Positions 6,786-9,085 of a stretch of DNA of 9,085 nt are shown here, piece by piece. Below the pieces are notes generated by a model. The model was not told where the DNA came from and did no database searches. It was given only the letters and a program-made list of their open reading frames with translations. The stretch covers positions 1 through 9,085 of the forward strand of contig JAIEHQ010000132.1 in the NCBI GenBank assembly GCA_029065825.1, given 5' to 3'. Positions within the stretch are counted from its first letter, which is position 1, and every line of letters starts with the position of its first letter. The stretch is from Alistipes sp. (lineage in GTDB: Bacteria > Bacteroidota > Bacteroidia > Bacteroidales > Rikenellaceae). The position numbers and the translations under genes are program-made.

Positions 6786-6807
6786 CACTCGCTTATTCGT
6801 ATCTTTG
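6776..6807 (+). promoter_or_regulatory. Bacteroidota sigma-ABfr-type promoter for the lipoprotein gene
   Basis: TATCTTTG at 6800-6807 is an exact TAnnTTTG -7 box. CTTG at 6776-6779 lies 20 bases upstream as the -33 box; an alternative TTTG at 6782-6785 would be too close (14 bases). The predicted start near 6813 leaves a leader of only about 12 to 27 bases, depending on which ATG is used. Confidence 0.82.
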
Positions 6808-6839
6808 TCCCGATATACAGACATATGGTAAATTTGACT

Positions 6840-8264
6840 ATGATAAACCGAATTTCATCCCGCCTGCTCCTCTGTTTCGCAATCGCGATAACGGGAATCG
6901 TCGCTTCGTGCAGCAAAGACGACGGACCGGTCGGCACCCTGACCTTCGCACGCAACGTCTGCCTGATAGAAAAGGCGGGCGGCACGGCCTCCATCGAATT
7001 CACGGCCGTCAATATCGTCTCCGTCGCGCTCTCGGACATTCCCTCGGACTGGAGCGTAACGGCCGATCTGGCGACGCACCGCGTACACCTGACGGCTCCC
7101 GCCGCAGATACCGAGGATGCGGAGACGGAGGGCACGCTCAAGCTGACCGGTCTGGACACCCGGGGCCACACCCTTACCGCCGAACTGCGGGTGGGAATCG
7201 GCACTACGATCGACCTCACGGCCGAGCCGTCGAACTGCTACGTACTCAACCGGGCGGATGCCTACTATTCGATCGACGTGACGCGCAAAGGCGAGCAGGG
7301 CGACCGGATCGCACCCGCAAAGGTCGATATGCTCTGGGCGACTTCGCAGAACATGGTCGCCAACCTCTCGCTCGCGGACGGCATCGCCTCGTTCCTGCTT
7401 CTTTCCGACAAGAACGGGCAGCTCATCGAGGGCAACGCCCTGATCGCCGCGCTCGACGCGAACGACCGGGTGCTTTGGAGCTGGCACCTCTGGATCACGG
7501 AGTACGACCCCGCAACCGACTACCTTACCTCGGCGGCGGGCGACCGCTTCATGGCCCGCAACCTGGGTGCGGGAGCTAACACCAACGACACGACGGAGGA
7601 GGTTCTGGCCTCCTACGGACTCTACTACCAGTGGGGCCGCCCCACCCCTCTGATCGGACCGCAATACTACGACTGCGCCTACGGCATGGACCGCTCGATG
7701 TTCAACCTGCGCAACAACTTCACCTACCTGGATTACGTAGAATCGACCCCCGAAACGGGCACCATCGACTACGCGGTGGCCTTCCCGATGAGTTTCATCC
7801 TGGGTGTCGAGGCTTCGGGATACGACTGGCTCTACTCCGCCCACGACAACGAGCTGTGGGGCACCGTCAAAACGACCTACGACCCCTGCCCCAAAGGATG
7901 GCGCACCCCCGACAGGGACGCTTTCGCGGCATTCGAGATCGGCGACGAACACGAAGCCGACCGCACGGAGGCCCTGCGCAGAGCATACGGATGGAACCTG
8001 ACCGACGGAGTGATGACCTCTTTCTTCCTGGGCGGCGGACGGCGCAGCGCACTGCTCGGCGGCATTCAGAACGTCAATACCAACGACAACCCGCAGCCCT
8101 GGATCGGATGCTACTGGACCTGCGCCCCGGGCGACGGGGAGCTGAGCGCTTCGGCCATGTACTTCTCACTCGACACGGAGGATGCCTCGCGCAGCCAGTA
8201 CAAGCCCCGGGTGGACTATCACAGAGCCAACGGCTTCCAGCTGCGCTGCGTCAAAGAACAGTAA
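6840..8264 (+). CDS. Surface lipoprotein with FISUMP-type C-terminal domain
   Basis: The 474-residue product starts with a lipoprotein signal peptide ending in VASC (lipidated Cys at 24). The following SKDDG resembles the acidic export signal that sends Bacteroidota lipoproteins to the cell surface. Residues about 32-118 form a beta-rich domain reminiscent of BACON-type Ig-like modules (FTAVNIVSVALSDIPSDWSV), and 130-222 begin with SNCYVL and end with WSWHLWITEYDP. The C-terminal region has the marks of the Fibrobacter succinogenes major paralogous (FISUMP) domain: FMARNLGA (237-244), YQWGRPTP (263-270), DPCPKGWRTP (348-357) and the end FQLRCVKEQ. Function is unknown; adhesion or glycan contact is typical speculation for such proteins. 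I prefer ATG 6840, which gives a standard 23-residue signal; ATG 6825 in the same frame is possible. It is a single gene with its own promoter, not next to a SusC/SusD pair. Confidence 0.85.
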   Translation: MINRISSRLLLCFAIAITGIVASCSKDDGPVGTLTFARNVCLIEKAGGTASIEFTAVNIVSVALSDIPSDWSVTADLATHRVHLTAPAADTEDAETEGTLKLTGLDTRGHTLTAELRVGIGTTIDLTAEPSNCYVLNRADAYYSIDVTRKGEQGDRIAPAKVDMLWATSQNMVANLSLADGIASFLLLSDKNGQLIEGNALIAALDANDRVLWSWHLWITEYDPATDYLTSAAGDRFMARNLGAGANTNDTTEEVLASYGLYYQWGRPTPLIGPQYYDCAYGMDRSMFNLRNNFTYLDYVESTPETGTIDYAVAFPMSFILGVEASGYDWLYSAHDNELWGTVKTTYDPCPKGWRTPDRDAFAAFEIGDEHEADRTEALRRAYGWNLTDGVMTSFFLGGGRRSALLGGIQNVNTNDNPQPWIGCYWTCAPGDGELSASAMYFSLDTEDASRSQYKPRVDYHRANGFQLRCVKEQ

Positions 8265-8301
8265 GCCCGCGGAGTTATCCCAACTACCCGACAGCAACGA
8301 A

Positions 8302-8328
8302 AAATCGCCCGCATGAAGCGGGCGATTT
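8302..8328. terminator. Intrinsic terminator after the lipoprotein gene
   Basis: AAATCGCCCGC (8302-8312) pairs perfectly with GCGGGCGATTT (8318-8328) around ATGAA. The stem begins 37 bases after the TAA, with A-rich and T-rich flanks on the two sides, so it can work in both directions between the converging genes. Confidence 0.85.
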
Positions 8329-8350
8329 CCGTTACAGCTTCCCGCAACGG

Positions 8351-8374
8351 GTCTGCCCCCGAAAAGCGGCAGAC
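8351..8374. repeat. Short inverted repeat between two terminators
   Basis: GTCTGCC (8351-8357) is the exact reverse complement of GGCAGAC (8368-8374), with a 10-base spacer. It sits between the two stronger hairpins and has no T-tract; its role is unclear and it could be chance. Confidence 0.35.
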
Positions 8375-8399
8375 CGGGAATGACGTGCCCGTGATACGG

Positions 8400-8434
8400 A
8401 AAGGCCGGCCGCGGAACGATCCGGGCCGGCCTTT
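8400..8434 (-). terminator. Terminator of the minus-strand outer-membrane protein gene
   Basis: AAAGGCCGGCC (8400-8410) pairs perfectly with GGCCGGCCTTT (8424-8434) around a 13-base loop. Read on the minus strand, the stem starts 31 bases after the stop of the beta-barrel gene and ends in TTT. Because the arms are symmetrical, it may also stop plus-strand read-through. Confidence 0.75.
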
Positions 8435-8465
8435 GGTCGGTATGACGATTCGGGAAAAACCGGGA

Positions 8466-9085
8466 CTACATTCGCAGCGAAACGCCGCCCACCAGATTGA
8501 CATCCTCTTTGAGCGGACACCAGGCCAGCTGCGTGAAGAGTCCCAGACGGAACGACCCCATGTTGCGGAACGACCAGTCGCGGCCGGCGGTAAGGAACAC
8601 GTTCTTCACGGCAAAACCCTTCGCGCCGTTCACACCCGCCGTCTTCCAGGGTGCGACACCCACTCCGGCACGCATTTCGATGCTCTTGACGGTAAAGGGA
8701 TAGGCCACTTCGGCATAGGAAGAGTAGCAGCGACGGCCCTCGGTATCGACATCGCTCGCACCGAAGAGAATCGTGTACCACGAGAGCGTGACGGGCACCT
8801 TGCGGGAGATCTGCCAGACAACGCCGGCCTCGACGCGGTGGGGCGAATCGGCTCCGAAATGGAAATAGTTGCGGCTGGTCAGCACGTCGCGGTTCGAGGT
8901 CGAACCTTCGTCGTAGAGGTCGGAGACCTGAAAGGTCAGCCCCTTCCACTGGTAGCGGACCTGCAGATCGACCTCCTTGTAGGACGAAGCGACGAAATCG
9001 ACCGAGGCCCCGCCGTCTTCCAGGGTGCGACACCCACTCCGGCACGCATTTCGATGCTCTTGACGGTAAAGGGATAGGCCACTTC
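8466..9085 (-). CDS. Outer-membrane beta-barrel protein, N-terminus missing
   Basis: The minus-strand frame is open from the window edge to a TAG at 8466-8468. From 9008 down to the stop (about 180 codons) it encodes alternating polar/hydrophobic strands rich in aromatic residues, typical of a Bacteroidota outer-membrane beta-barrel. Examples are YKEVDLQVRYQWKGLTFQV, NYFHFGADSPHRVEAGVVWQ, VTLSWYTILFGAS, SSYAEVAYPFTV and the C-terminal DVNLVGGVSLRM. It resembles porin-like proteins in which a strand with YKEVDL follows an early SYxWRG-type segment, but that N-terminal part is absent here. Residues encoded beyond 9008 lie in a copied 77-base block that is out of frame with its internal copy, so they are probably not real protein sequence. 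The signal peptide and true start cannot be seen. Transported substrate unknown. Confidence 0.75.
   Translation of the reverse strand, partial: SGLSLYRQEHRNACRSGCRTLEDGGASVDFVASSYKEVDLQVRYQWKGLTFQVSDLYDEGSTSNRDVLTSRNYFHFGADSPHRVEAGVVWQISRKVPVTLSWYTILFGASDVDTEGRRCYSSYAEVAYPFTVKSIEMRAGVGVAPWKTAGVNGAKGFAVKNVFLTAGRDWSFRNMGSFRLGLFTQLAWCPLKEDVNLVGGVSLRM
8635..8711. repeat. 77-bp direct repeat, internal copy
   Basis: This block inside the beta-barrel gene is identical to the last 77 bases of the window, 374 bases further right. The flanks differ on the left (A at 8634 versus C at 9008). In this copy the block is in frame and encodes a sensible strand (VAYPFTVKSIEMRAGVGVAP), so this is the genuine location. 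Confidence 0.9.
9009..9085. repeat. 77-bp direct repeat, terminal copy (probable assembly artefact)
   Basis: Exact copy of 8635-8711 that runs to the last base of the window. The offset of 374 is not a multiple of three. The beta-barrel frame that is open on the left therefore reads this copy out of phase (a Cys/Arg-rich string), and the phase that is correct inside the copy hits a stop at 8936-8938. This fits an assembly-graph overlap better than a real duplication. Confidence 0.85.

Larger units (their letters stand above)
6621..6839. other. Divergent intergenic region
   Basis: This 219-base gap separates the minus-strand CDGSH gene from the plus-strand lipoprotein gene. Its right part holds the inverted repeat and promoter listed separately. 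In its left 140 bases I see no TAnnTTTG box for the minus-strand gene, no RNA gene and no convincing small coding frame. Confidence 0.6.

Noticed and set aside
6657..6839. Upstream in-frame extension of the lipoprotein gene
   Set aside because: It would place the promoter inside the gene and bury the lipoprotein signal peptide.
9009..9085. A genuine tandem duplication inside the beta-barrel gene
   Set aside because: Exact 77-base length, exact end at the window edge, out-of-phase offset of 374 and loss of coding sense all favour an assembly artefact.
1..9085. CRISPR array, tRNA/rRNA, insertion sequence, toxin-antitoxin or phage-defence system
   Set aside because: No regularly spaced repeats, no cloverleaf or rRNA-like segments, no transposase or nuclease motifs, and no pairs of small genes were seen on either strand.

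Overview
The window is a stretch of GC-rich chromosome from a member of the Bacteroidota, most likely an Alistipes-like (Rikenellaceae) gut bacterium. The phylum call rests on two exact TATCTTTG promoter boxes, each with a TTG-type -33 element 20 bases upstream. It is also supported by A-rich translation starts without Shine-Dalgarno sequences, a lipoprotein with a C-S-K-D-D surface-export signal, and protein families common in this phylum. The genus is an inference from high GC and general protein character and was not tested.

Layout, left to right. Positions 1-99 hold the C-terminal tail of an upstream gene. A TrkH-type potassium transporter (106-1551) follows and overlaps by one base an exported coiled-coil protein with two SPOR-like repeats (1551-3074). 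A promoter at 3139-3170, embedded in an inverted repeat, drives an NfeD-family protein and flotillin-like FloA (3337-4788), which share an operon and end in a 36-base perfect palindrome. A tandem-GNAT acetyltransferase (4919-5773) converges on a minus-strand protein with two CDGSH iron-sulfur sites (5847-6620). A divergent region carries a second canonical promoter (6776-6807), again overlapped by an inverted repeat, in front of a surface lipoprotein with a FISUMP-type C-terminal domain (6840-8264). Three hairpins lie between it and a convergent, partial outer-membrane beta-barrel gene (8466 to the edge).

Functionally these are mostly housekeeping or envelope genes: ion uptake, membrane-domain organisation (NfeD/FloA), peptidoglycan-associated and surface proteins. 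I see no mobile element, CRISPR array, RNA gene, defence system or biosynthetic cluster, and no clear undescribed system.

The most important technical observation is at the right edge. The last 77 bases (9009-9085) are an exact copy of 8635-8711, 374 bases away, and this copy breaks the reading frame of the beta-barrel gene. An exact terminal repeat of 77 bases is what a k=77 assembly-graph overlap would leave, so sequence beyond about 9008 should not be trusted as genomic order.
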